Positions 1 to 7,288 of a stretch of DNA of 64,000 nucleotides are shown here, piece by piece. Within the stretch, counting starts at the first letter, position 1. Each line of letters begins with the position of its first letter. The notes beneath the pieces are model-generated. The model did not search any database and was not told where the DNA came from. It worked only from the letters and a program-made list of their open reading frames with translations. The position numbers and the translations under genes are program-made. This DNA comes from Sphingorhabdus sp. EL138 (GTDB taxonomy: Bacteria > Pseudomonadota > Alphaproteobacteria > Sphingomonadales > Sphingomonadaceae). The stretch lies in the NCBI RefSeq assembly GCF_945882965.1, contig NZ_CAMCWY010000011.1:23397-87396 (forward strand), written 5' to 3'.

Positions 1-34
1 CCAGTTTCATGCGGAGGATGCGGGAAAAGCACCC

Positions 35-955
35 TCACGCTGCCATCTTCTCGCCGAACCAGGCATCGCGCGCCTTGGCCGCAGCGTCGATCCATGGCTG
101 CCTTTTGCGTTGCAACGCCGCCAAATGGGCGACCTCATCGTCAAAGGTAAGCGACCGTTCATAATCCATATCGCCAAAAAAGCCGATGGCGGTCACAATT
201 TCGCCGTCGTGCCCATCGGGCTTGGGGCAATTTGTCCGCCATTCACGCGCGACCTCGTCAAACCACACGCCAAGCCGGTTGGCGGCGACAGCAGGTTCTT
301 CATCCAAAATGTCTGGCACGGCCCTTTCACTGGCGGAAATCCTACCAAGTTCACACCCAAATGCGGCATTGTGCGCGCCAGAAACTTCGGGCGCGGGACC
401 ATCGTCGCGCGCGGCGCAAAACGAAGCGGCCTGCGCCCCCGTGCCGCCATCTTCGATCAGGTCGAGGAAGCTTTCAAAATCCTGCACGATACATTGTATA
501 TGCGCGTTCCGGCTGCCCCGCACCGCCTGCGCGTCGGCCAAACGATCCAGCCGGTCAAGCAGGCCCTTGCTCAACCGGTTGTCAAACCGCCCGCGCAATG
601 TTGTGCCATCCTCCTGCTTGGTCGAAATTTCCTCATAGCCGTTCACCGCGCGGTCCATGAGCATGTCCTGCAACGCATAACGCGACACCAAAATTGCTGC
701 GTCCCAGCCCAAAGCAAAAGCCGCGCCGTCCCGCGCAAGCGCAAATTATACGCCGATCGCGGCGACTTACCCACATGCTTCGCCGCGCGCAGGACGCTGC
801 CGCCATAGGCAAGCGCCTCCAAAAAAGCGCGCTGGCACTTGGGGGGTCCACCGATAATCATTGCGGATTTCGGTCATGTCGGGGTCGTGTTCCAGTTCAG
901 TACCAATCTCACACACGCCGTTGTTCGCTTGTATTTGCAGCCATTCATTATTCAT
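35..955 (-). pseudogene. Small HTH-type protein of unknown role, broken by two single-base frameshifts
   Basis: No single frame covers this gene, but three consecutive frames join into one sensible protein. The first opens at 955 with a strong ribosome site (AAGGAAAG, 3 bases before ATG) and reads to about 845. There a run of six C (minus strand) shifts the frame; with five C it continues as TPKCQRAFLEALAYGGS. Near 735 one base appears lost: restoring a C in CGCGGGAC gives RRDGAAFALGWDAA and joins the last 225-residue frame. The rejoined product has an N-terminal helix-turn-helix-like segment (SVLRAAKHVGKSPRSAY). Small sphingomonad proteins with this kind of segment are known to me, and terminase small subunits look similar, but no other phage gene is nearby. 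It is either a decaying gene or one with two sequencing errors. Function unknown. Confidence 0.6.
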
Positions 956-1172
956 GTTCTTTCCTTTATTGGATAGAATATGAAATATAAATCACCATAT
1001 AGGTTTTAGGAAAGGGGTTTTTGGTGGATTGGGGTTTGGTGATTTGGGTAGGACAAATGCACTGGCCAGCCTAAAACTTGTGTATCTTTGGATAATTTAT
1101 CTTACTGGACAGGCTTTGCCGCGCTAATTTAATCAGGTCGTTCTAAAGATTCAACGCAAGATAGGAGCAGAT

Positions 1173-1586
1173 ATGCCTGATGTCCGTGAAAATACTATGG
1201 CGCTGATAGAGCGTTATTATGCCGCGTTTAACGCTATGGACATTGACGCTATATTGGCCTGCCTAACAGACGATGTGGCGCATCATATCAATCAGGGTGC
1301 GCGCGAAACCGGCAAGGATGCGTTCCGCGCTTTTCTGGGGCGGATGGACCATGCCTATAGCGAACAGTTGCAGGACATCATTGTCATGACCAGCACGGAC
1401 GGGACCCGCGCCGCAGCCGAATTCATGGTGCATGGCGTGTATAAGTTCGCCGACGAAGGTTTCCCGCCTGCACATGGACAAAGCTATGTTTTGCCGGCGG
1501 GCGGCTTTTTTGATATTACTGAAGGAAAGATTGCGCGCGTGTCGGTCTATTATAATTTAACCGACTGGATCGCGCAGGTTTCATGA
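1173..1586 (+). CDS. SnoaL-like / ketosteroid isomerase-related NTF2-fold protein
   Basis: A 137-residue protein of the compact NTF2/SnoaL cone fold. The N-terminal helix pattern (ALIERYYAAFNAMDIDAIL) followed by the LTDDVAHHIN strand is typical of this superfamily, as is the C-terminal GGFFDITEGKIARVSVYYN region. The family includes isomerases, dehydratases, cyclases and many proteins of unknown substrate, so no reaction can be assigned. It leads a three-gene plus-strand operon: its stop overlaps the next gene's start (ATGA), and that gene overlaps a nitrilase-family hydrolase in the same way. The upstream GATAGGAGCAGAT supplies a ribosome site 7 bases from the ATG. Confidence 0.8.
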   Translation: MPDVRENTMALIERYYAAFNAMDIDAILACLTDDVAHHINQGARETGKDAFRAFLGRMDHAYSEQLQDIIVMTSTDGTRAAAEFMVHGVYKFADEGFPPAHGQSYVLPAGGFFDITEGKIARVSVYYNLTDWIAQVS

Positions 1587-2173
1587 CGATCCGCGTCCGC
1601 AGTTTGACAGATCCGCACGAGCGCCACGCGGCGATTCCGGCGCTTTCCGATCTGCGGATACGCATTTTTCGGGCTTGGCCTTATCTGTACGACGGCACGG
1701 CGGATTATGAAGCGGCATATCTTGCGGAGTTTATCCGCGAACCCGGCGCGGTGCTGATCGTTGCGCATGATGGCGATGCGGTGGTCGGTGCGGCAACCGC
1801 GTCCCCAATGGCAGGTCAGAAGCCAGAATTTCAGTTACCCTTGCGGGCCCACGGGATGGATGTCGCGCGGATATTCTATTTCGGGGAGTCGGTTTTGCTC
1901 CCCGATCATCACGGACAGGGTATCGGCCATCAATTTTTCGACGCGCGTGAGACGGCGGCACGGGCCGCAGGCGCGGTTCAAGCCAGCTTTTGTGCCGTGA
2001 TCCGTCGAGAGGATCATCCTATGCGCCCGGATTCGCCCCGCGACCTCTCTCCCTTTTGGCGGGCGCGCGGCTATGCACCAGTGGAGGGATTGACAACTAT
2101 GCTGAAATGGCTGGACCTTGGCGATGCGGTCGAAAGCCCGCATCAGATGCAATTTTGGATGCGGGACCTGTGA
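1583..2173 (+). CDS. GNAT-family N-acetyltransferase
   Basis: A 196-residue protein with the layout of Gcn5-related acyltransferases. The acetyl-CoA-binding region is recognisable at about residues 108-125, where a FGESVLLPDHHGQGIGHQFF stretch carries the Q/RxxGxG/A-type pyrophosphate loop (HGQGIG). The C-terminal part (FWRARGYAP) is the usual GNAT beta-strand near the substrate. The start overlaps the stop of the SnoaL-like gene by 4 bases, and its own stop overlaps a GTG start of the nitrilase-family gene, so the three are almost surely co-translated. GNAT domains fused to nitrilase-like hydrolases are known elsewhere, so the two enzymes probably act on the same molecule. Substrate unknown. 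Confidence 0.85.
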   Translation: MTIRVRSLTDPHERHAAIPALSDLRIRIFRAWPYLYDGTADYEAAYLAEFIREPGAVLIVAHDGDAVVGAATASPMAGQKPEFQLPLRAHGMDVARIFYFGESVLLPDHHGQGIGHQFFDARETAARAAGAVQASFCAVIRREDHPMRPDSPRDLSPFWRARGYAPVEGLTTMLKWLDLGDAVESPHQMQFWMRDL

Positions 2174-3075
2174 CCGCGCCCGTTCGCATTGCTGCCGCCC
2201 AATATCCCATTGGGCAACCAACGAGCTTCGTCGAATGGCAAGGCAAAGTCGCGGCTTGGACGGCCGATGCGTTAGCGCAGCGCGCGCAGCTTTTGGTATA
2301 TCCCGAATATGCGGCGATGGAACTGGCTGCGATCGACAAACCAACCGCCAGTGACCTGCACGCGTCCTTGCGCGCGGTGGTGGCGCTGGGGCCGCAGATT
2401 GATGCCCATTATACCGATCTGGCGCGAAAGTTTGGCGTCACAGTGCTTGGCGGAACACGCCCGCATGCTTTGGATGACGGAAGGGTCGTCAACCGGGCAA
2501 GCTTATATCTACCCAACGGGCAGAGTGGACATCAGGACAAGATCATGATGACACGTTTTGAACGAGAATCCTGGGACATTAAGGGCGGGACAGACTTGCG
2601 CGTTTTCCGCACGCCTTTGGGCATGATGGGCATTTCGACCTGTTATGATGTCGAATTCCCGATGATCGCGCGGACGCAGGCCGCCGCAGGTGCGCGGCTT
2701 ATCCTGTGTCCGTCCTGCACCGACAGTATGCAAGGCTATTATCGGGTCCGGATCGGCGCGCAGGCACGGGCATTGGAAAACCAGATTTTCGTGGTGCAAG
2801 CGCCAACGGTCGGCATGGCACCCTGGTCACCTGCGCTCGACGAAAATTATGGCGCAGCGGGTGTTTTCGTTCCCCCAGATGGCGATAGTCCGGATGATGG
2901 CGTGCTGGCCATAGGGGCAGAAGGGCGGGGGGCATGGGTCTATGCCGATCTGGATCTGGCCCGCGTCCAACGATGGCGCAGTGCCGGTGCGGTGCGCCCG
3001 TTCGCGCACTGGCCCGAACAATATCGCCGGGCAAAGGCCGATGATCTGCCTGTGGAAATAGTTCCGCTAGATTGA
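2170..3075 (+). CDS. Carbon-nitrogen hydrolase (nitrilase superfamily)
   Basis: A predicted amidase/nitrilase-family hydrolase of 301 residues when started at the GTG at 2170, which overlaps the upstream stop as GTGA; an in-frame ATG lies further upstream, inside the GNAT gene, and is unlikely. The Glu-Lys-Cys triad is visible: Glu in LLVYPEYAAME (about residue 45), Lys in GHQDKIMMTRFE, and Cys in GISTCYDVEFP. The preceding RIAAAQYPIG start is the standard first strand of the family. The family hydrolyses non-peptide C-N bonds in amides or omega-amides. Operon position with SnoaL and GNAT partners suggests a small modification or detoxification pathway. Followed by a convergent minus-strand ribosomal-protein block. 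Confidence 0.88.
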   Translation: MTAPVRIAAAQYPIGQPTSFVEWQGKVAAWTADALAQRAQLLVYPEYAAMELAAIDKPTASDLHASLRAVVALGPQIDAHYTDLARKFGVTVLGGTRPHALDDGRVVNRASLYLPNGQSGHQDKIMMTRFERESWDIKGGTDLRVFRTPLGMMGISTCYDVEFPMIARTQAAAGARLILCPSCTDSMQGYYRVRIGAQARALENQIFVVQAPTVGMAPWSPALDENYGAAGVFVPPDGDSPDDGVLAIGAEGRGAWVYADLDLARVQRWRSAGAVRPFAHWPEQYRRAKADDLPVEIVPLD

Positions 3076-3122
3076 ATGGCTTTGATTATTTGCGACTGCG
3101 CACTTTGCTTTTGATCGATGGG

Positions 3123-3155
3123 CGGGATGGGCCCCAGCCTGCGCTGAGGCGACGC
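3123..3155. repeat. Degenerate half of a GC-rich palindromic repeat
   Basis: The sequence GATGGGCCCCAGCCTGCGCT matches one arm of the palindromic element found inside glyS (52941-53026, opposite orientation); the following bases differ at one position. Only this half is present here. Confidence 0.55.
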
Positions 3156-3217
3156 AAGGGTGGGGCATGGAGGTCGCGGCGATAATCGGCGCAGTCGGCG
3201 GCGTGCGTGCCACCTAA

Positions 3218-3256
3218 ACAAAAAGGGCCGGAGGTTTCCCTCCAGCCCCTTTTTTG
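3218..3256 (-). terminator. Rho-independent terminator of the rplK-rplA unit
   Basis: GGGCCGGAGG / CCTCCAGCCC form a 10-position stem (one mismatch) around a TTTC loop, flanked by A-rich sequence on the left and T-rich on the right. On the minus strand it is followed by a U run, 19 bases after the rplA stop. The T run on the plus side means it could also terminate the nitrilase operon. Confidence 0.8.
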
Positions 3257-3274
3257 TGCATATTGTGAAGCGCG

Positions 3275-3970
3275 TTACGCGCCGGCGACGTCTGTCAGAT
3301 CGATCTTGAGGCCAGGGCCCATGGACGAGCTGATCGCCACGCGGCGGACATATTTGCCCTTTGATCCGCTTGGCTTGCTCTTGACGATAGCGTCGACCAA
3401 AGCGTCGAAATTCTTGCGCAGATCGGAATCGGAGAAGCTTTTCTTGCCGATGCCGCTGTGGATGATGCCTTGCTTTTCAACGCGGAATTCAACCTGACCG
3501 GCCTTTGCCGCCTTCACGGCTTCGGCAACGTCCATCGTAACCGTGCCAAGCTTTGGATTTGGCATCAGGCCCTTTGGACCCAAGGTCTTACCCAAGCGGC
3601 CAACGATGCCCATCATGTCCGGCGTTGCAATGACGCGGTCATAATCGAGATTGCCAGCCAGCATATCTTCCATCAGGTCTTCTGCGCCGACCTTGTCCGC
3701 ACCAGCAGCAGTTGCCGCTGTTGCCTTGTCGCCACGTGCAAACACGGCAACCTTCATGTCCTTACCGGTGCCAGCAGGAAGCGAAACCATGCCGCGTACC
3801 ATTTGGTCGGCATGACGGGGGTCAACGCCCAAGTTCAACGCGACTTCAATCGTTTCGTCAAACTTGGCAGTCGCCAGTTCCTTGATGGTCTTCAACGCTT
3901 CATCAACGCCGTACAATTTGTCAGCATCGAGATGCGCGAGCGACTTTGCTTTTTTGGTTAGCTTGGCCAT
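3275..3970 (-). CDS. rplA: 50S ribosomal protein L1
   Basis: A 231-residue L1 protein, the usual bacterial length. It binds 23S rRNA at the mobile L1 stalk and helps release E-site tRNA; in many bacteria it also represses its own operon by binding a mimic site in the mRNA. The N-terminal [11 protein letters not shown], the central [13 protein letters not shown] and the [10 protein letters not shown] motif are diagnostic, as is the TDVAGA C-terminus. It lies 4 bases after rplK on the same strand and is followed by a strong terminator. Thus rplJ-rplL do not follow directly, unlike the E. coli arrangement. Confidence 0.98.
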   Translation of the reverse strand: MAKLTKKAKSLAHLDADKLYGVDEALKTIKELATAKFDETIEVALNLGVDPRHADQMVRGMVSLPAGTGKDMKVAVFARGDKATAATAAGADKVGAEDLMEDMLAGNLDYDRVIATPDMMGIVGRLGKTLGPKGLMPNPKLGTVTMDVAEAVKAAKAGQVEFRVEKQGIIHSGIGKKSFSDSDLRKNFDALVDAIVKSKPSGSKGKYVRRVAISSSMGPGLKIDLTDVAGA

Positions 3971-3974
3971 GTTC

Positions 3975-4406
3975 TTAACCCTCCACGACTTCGAGACCCA
4001 TGGCGATAGCCGAGCCTGCGATGATTTTTACGGCCGCGTCCATGTCGTTCGCGTTGAGGTCGGCCATTTTGATGGTCGCGACTTCTTCCAATTGTGCACG
4101 GGTAATTTTACCAGCCGACACTTTGCCTGGCTCTTTCGAACCGGCCTTCAAACCCAAAACCTTTTTGATCAAAAAGGTCGCGGGCGGTGCCTTCATGATG
4201 AAGGTGAAGCTCTTGTCGGAAAAAACGGTGATCTTGGTTGGAATCGGCGTGCCTTTTTCGATGTCGGCGGTCGCCGCATTGAACTGCTTGCAGAATTCCA
4301 TGATGTTCACGCCGCGCTGACCCAAAGCAGGGCCGATTGGCGGGGATGGGGTGGCCGAACCTGCAGCAACTTGCAGGCCGATATAGCCGTCAATTTTCTT
4401 TGCCAT
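3975..4406 (-). CDS. rplK: 50S ribosomal protein L11
   Basis: A 143-residue L11 protein, which with 23S rRNA forms the GTPase-associated centre that binds elongation factors. The N-terminal domain shows [20 protein letters not shown] and [14 protein letters not shown], the proline-rich element contacted by thiostrepton-type drugs, and the C-terminal RNA-binding domain ends with [13 protein letters not shown]. It precedes rplA by 4 bases. The 360-base gap to nusG upstream is filled by two repeat elements, so rplK may have its own promoter there, although I could not point to one. Confidence 0.98.
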   Translation of the reverse strand: MAKKIDGYIGLQVAAGSATPSPPIGPALGQRGVNIMEFCKQFNAATADIEKGTPIPTKITVFSDKSFTFIMKAPPATFLIKKVLGLKAGSKEPGKVSAGKITRAQLEEVATIKMADLNANDMDAAVKIIAGSAIAMGLEVVEG

Positions 4407-4603
4407 ATGTGGCGTCCTTTCATTCTTTCCCCGCCAAAGCTTCAGCGACGGCGGGTCAAATTAAGCGGTCAAACGGTTGTCGCCAAATTGCATTGGCGAC
4501 TTCCTCCCGCACCGGTTCTGCTGATTCTCATCAGGAGAAGGGTGCGGTTAGGTGAAGCGCGCCGGAAAAGCAAGCGCTGCGGCCGGGGGGCGACGGAAAA
4601 GGG

Positions 4604-4638
4604 TTCACGCAGAGGCGCGGAGGACGCCGAGGCGCATT
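4604..4638. repeat. Short repeat of the 'TTCACGCAGAGGCGCGGAG' type
   Basis: Related copies sit at 6756-6790 (with more changes) and, in reverse orientation, at 14161-14182. Each is intergenic; the first two lie directly before a larger palindromic repeat. Confidence 0.6.
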
Positions 4639-4648
4639 TCCCCACAAC

Positions 4649-4738
4649 GTCATGCTGAACTTGGTTCAGCATCCATAGTGCCAAGCAGACCGAAGGGTAG
4701 GGACGAGAAATGGACCCTGAAACAAGTTCAGGGTGACG
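4649..4738. repeat. Composite palindromic intergenic repeat, copy 1
   Basis: About 90 bases built of two hairpins: GCTGAACTTGGTTCAGC at the left and CCCTGAAACAAGTTCAGGG at the right, joined by a conserved middle (GCAGACCGAAGGGTA..GACGAGAAATGGA). Further copies are at 6801-6892 and, inverted, at 51078-51167. It lies between nusG and rplK. Confidence 0.85.
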
Positions 4739-4766
4739 GTTGGATGCGTGACGGTCGGGGGGACCG

Positions 4767-5303
4767 TCACTTCATCAATTCAACTTCTTCAAAGTCCAGC
4801 TCGACCGGTGTTGCGCGGCCGAAGATGCTGACGGATACCTTGACGCGGTTCTTGTCGAAGTCGAGTTCTTCGACCAAGCCGTTGAAGCTTGCAAATGGTC
4901 CGCCAAGCACCTTGACCTGATCGCCAATTTCATAGTCGACCGAAACGCGCTTCTTGGGCGCGGCTTCAAGTTCCTGTTTGGTGTTGAGGATGCGGGCGGC
5001 TTCGGCCTCGGTGATTGGCTGCGGCTTGTTACCCGCGCCCAAAAATCCAGTGACCTTTGGCGTGTTCTTGACCAAGTGATAGACGTCGTCGTTCATGTTC
5101 AACTTTGCCAGAACATAGCCGGGGAAGAATTTGCGCTCGGCCTTAATCTTCTTACCGCGCCGCACTTCAGTGATCTGTTCGGTTGGAACCTCGATGGCTT
5201 CGACCAACTGCGTGAGGCCAATGCGCTCTGCCTCGGCCAGAATCTGGTCGCGGACCTTGTTTTCAAAGCCCGAATAAGCGTGAATGATGTACCAGCGTGC
5301 CAT
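4767..5303 (-). CDS. nusG: Transcription elongation/antitermination factor NusG
   Basis: A 178-residue NusG. The N-terminal NGN domain, which clamps RNA polymerase, begins with the typical [16 protein letters not shown] and includes [12 protein letters not shown]. The C-terminal KOW domain (about residues 125-178), which contacts Rho or ribosomal protein S10, shows [17 protein letters not shown]. The gene follows secE by 41 bases on the same strand, the normal order, and lies upstream of rplK-rplA but separated by repeats. Confidence 0.98.
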   Translation of the reverse strand: MARWYIIHAYSGFENKVRDQILAEAERIGLTQLVEAIEVPTEQITEVRRGKKIKAERKFFPGYVLAKLNMNDDVYHLVKNTPKVTGFLGAGNKPQPITEAEAARILNTKQELEAAPKKRVSVDYEIGDQVKVLGGPFASFNGLVEELDFDKNRVKVSVSIFGRATPVELDFEEVELMK

Positions 5304-5344
5304 AATATATTTCTATTCCCCAAAACTCTCTGTAGGGTCTGCGC

Positions 5345-5545
5345 TTAGCCTTCGGCCAGCGCGAGCAGTCCCTTTACGATTGCGGCAAACACCGCGTCGA
5401 CGCCTAAAAAGAAGATGGCCAAGATGATCGTCATGATCAACACCATGATCGCGGTCTGCACGGTTTCTTGGCGGGAGGGCCATACGACCTTGCCGACTTC
5501 GGTCCGTACCTGACGGATGAATTCACCGGGGCTATTCTTTGCCAT
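5345..5545 (-). CDS. secE: Preprotein translocase subunit SecE
   Basis: A 66-residue single-span SecE of the short type found in alphaproteobacteria. It clamps the SecY channel in the inner membrane. The cytoplasmic amphipathic helix with the conserved EVGKVVWPSRQET motif (about residues 16-31) precedes one transmembrane helix. The ATG at 5545 was chosen because the protein then starts MAKNSPGEFIRQV; the open frame extends further upstream but the extra sequence is not SecE-like. Next comes nusG, and tRNA-Trp lies upstream on the same strand beyond an oppositely oriented DUF808 gene. Confidence 0.96.
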   Translation of the reverse strand: MAKNSPGEFIRQVRTEVGKVVWPSRQETVQTAIMVLIMTIILAIFFLGVDAVFAAIVKGLLALAEG

Positions 5546-5797
5546 ATCGTTTCTTCCTGTTCGATCCCGAGGATAGCCGCCAGCGCTCCGACCGGCGGGT
5601 CGAGAGCGATATAGGTTCCTATTTCGGAAAGACCAAGTCTGTAGCGATGGATTCGTCGCAACGCAAGATGCCAAACAAAACTGGGCAAGGCCGATATAGC
5701 AAAGCGCATTGGCCGCATAAGCGATATTGAAGTGCCTTGAATTAGCGCAGATTCTGGGTATCTGCTGAGGCTCAAACTTGCCAAGGAACCCCCCCAC

Positions 5798-6703
5798 ATG
5801 CCCTCCGGTCTTGCTGCGCTTCTTGATGATATTGCCACAATTACAAAAGTTGCGGCGGCGTCCGTTGATGATGTTGCCGCCGCTGCGGGTAAGGCGGGCA
5901 GCAAGGCGGCGGGGGTTGTTATCGATGATACGGCGGTGACGCCGCAATATGTCACGGGCTTTACCCCTGACCGCGAATTGCCGATCATCTGGCGCATTGC
6001 CAAGGGGTCGTTTTTTAACAAGCTGGTGATCATCTTGCCGGTCGCTTTGTTACTAAGCCTGTTCCTGCCATCGGCGATCACGCCGATATTGATGCTCGGC
6101 GGCGCATATTTATGTTTTGAGGGCGCAGAGAAAGTGTGGGAAAAAATTGCCCCGCATGAAGAAGTGAGCTTAGTCGAGGAGCTTGCGGAGCTGACCAGCA
6201 CCGAACATGAGGCCGTGATGGTCAAGGGCGCGGTCCGCACCGACTTCATCCTGTCCGCCGAAATCATGGCGATTGCCCTTAATGAAGTGAAGGGCCTTGC
6301 CGAAACATCGATCTGGTTGGAGGCGGGGACATTGGCCTTTGTCGCCATCATTGTCACCATCGGGGTCTATGGCGTCGTTGGCCTGATCGTGAAAATGGAC
6401 GATATCGGATTGAAGTTGGCGGGACGCGAAAACGCCGGGTCGCAAGCCATTGGCCGCGCGCTTGTCATAGGCATGCCCAAATTGCTCGCCGCCCTGTCGA
6501 CCATCGGCACCGCCGCAATGCTGTGGGTTGGCGGGCAGATCATCGTCCACGGCTTTGGCATCCACCCCGCAGAGTTTCTGGGCCTATATGAAGGCGCCTT
6601 GGCCTGGGTCGCCGATGCGGCGATGAGCGGCGTCGTCGGCCTTGCCATCGGCGCGGTGATTGTGTTGGTTTATCATCAGGTGACTAAGCGCAAGGCGGGT
6701 TGA
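5798..6703 (+). CDS. DUF808 family inner-membrane protein (YedI-like)
   Basis: A 301-residue membrane protein matching DUF808. The N-terminus (SGLAALLDDIATITK) and the segment with VYGATT-like TPQYVTGFTPDRELPII are characteristic. At least five hydrophobic helices can be seen, including IILPVALLLSLFLPSAI, TLAFVAIIVTIGVYGVVGLIV and VVGLAIGAVIVLVY. A conserved soluble loop around residues 130-165 holds TDFILSAEIMAIALNEV. The family has no established biochemical function. It is inserted as a plus-strand gene between secE and tRNA-Trp, a spot where many relatives would have these two minus-strand genes adjacent, so the order here may reflect a rearrangement. Confidence 0.85.
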   Translation: MPSGLAALLDDIATITKVAAASVDDVAAAAGKAGSKAAGVVIDDTAVTPQYVTGFTPDRELPIIWRIAKGSFFNKLVIILPVALLLSLFLPSAITPILMLGGAYLCFEGAEKVWEKIAPHEEVSLVEELAELTSTEHEAVMVKGAVRTDFILSAEIMAIALNEVKGLAETSIWLEAGTLAFVAIIVTIGVYGVVGLIVKMDDIGLKLAGRENAGSQAIGRALVIGMPKLLAALSTIGTAAMLWVGGQIIVHGFGIHPAEFLGLYEGALAWVADAAMSGVVGLAIGAVIVLVYHQVTKRKAG

Positions 6704-6755
6704 GGGTGTAGCCAGAGTGTGCTGTGAGTGGGGGGCCGCGTTGCGCCCGTTATTG

Positions 6756-6797
6756 TATCACACAAAGACGCGAAGGCGCGAAGACGCATTCCCCCCA
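6756..6797. repeat. Diverged copy of the CACGCAGAGGCGCGGAGG-type repeat
   Basis: CACACAAAGACGCGAAGGCG followed by CGAAGACGCATTCCCCCC mirrors the copy at 4604-4638 and again precedes the larger palindromic repeat. Confidence 0.5.
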
Positions 6798-6800
6798 AGC

Positions 6801-6892
6801 GTCATGCTGTACTCGGTTCAGCATCCATCGTGCCACGCAGACCGAAGGGTAGAGACGAGAAATGGACCCTGAACCAAGTTCAGGGTGACGGT
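6801..6892. repeat. Composite palindromic intergenic repeat, copy 2
   Basis: Same two-hairpin design as 4649-4738: GCTGTACTCGGTTCAGC, the conserved middle, then CCCTGAACCAAGTTCAGGG. It lies between the DUF808 gene and tRNA-Trp. Confidence 0.85.
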
Positions 6893-7004
6893 TTGGGGGA
6901 GGTGACGGTGTGGCTCACGCAAAGCCGCGAAGGAAAGGAAAAAGACAATTAACCTAGTTACCGAAACACCTAAGCCCTAAAACCAGCTAAACCATTTAAG
7001 AAAA

Positions 7005-7080
7005 TGGCAGGAGTTGGGGGACTCGAACCCACGACCCTCGGTTTTGGAGACCGATGCTCTACCAACTGAGCTAAACTCCT
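7005..7080 (-). tRNA. trnW: tRNA-Trp (anticodon CCA)
   Basis: Read on the minus strand: acceptor AGGAGTT pairs with AACTCCT, D arm TAGCTCAGTTGGTAGAGCA, anticodon stem TCGGT/ACCGA around loop CTCCAAA (anticodon CCA), T loop TTCGAGT, discriminator G and an encoded CCA end. Its position upstream of secE-nusG is the usual one in alphaproteobacteria. Confidence 0.95.
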
Positions 7081-7288
7081 GCGCTCCGCTTTTCAGCGAA
7101 GAAAGGTGCCCTTAACGCCGATATGCGAAGGGGGCAAGTCTGCTTTCGACAATACATGTGCCGTTCAAAAGATTGAAACCCCTGGCTTGATCGGGGGTCT
7201 ATGGCCTGACGGGTTGGTTTACACCGCGCGTTCGGACCATGGATCCCCGCTTTCGCAGGCGTGACACGGATTTTTGAATGTTCGGCCT

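Noticed and set aside
35..955. Phage terminase small subunit as evidence of a prophage
   Set aside because: Only an HTH-like segment resembles it, and no other phage gene lies nearby within the window.
3275..5545. Loss of rplJ-rplL as an anomaly
   Set aside because: A split between the rplKA and rplJL-rpoBC blocks occurs in several alphaproteobacteria; it probably continues elsewhere in the genome.
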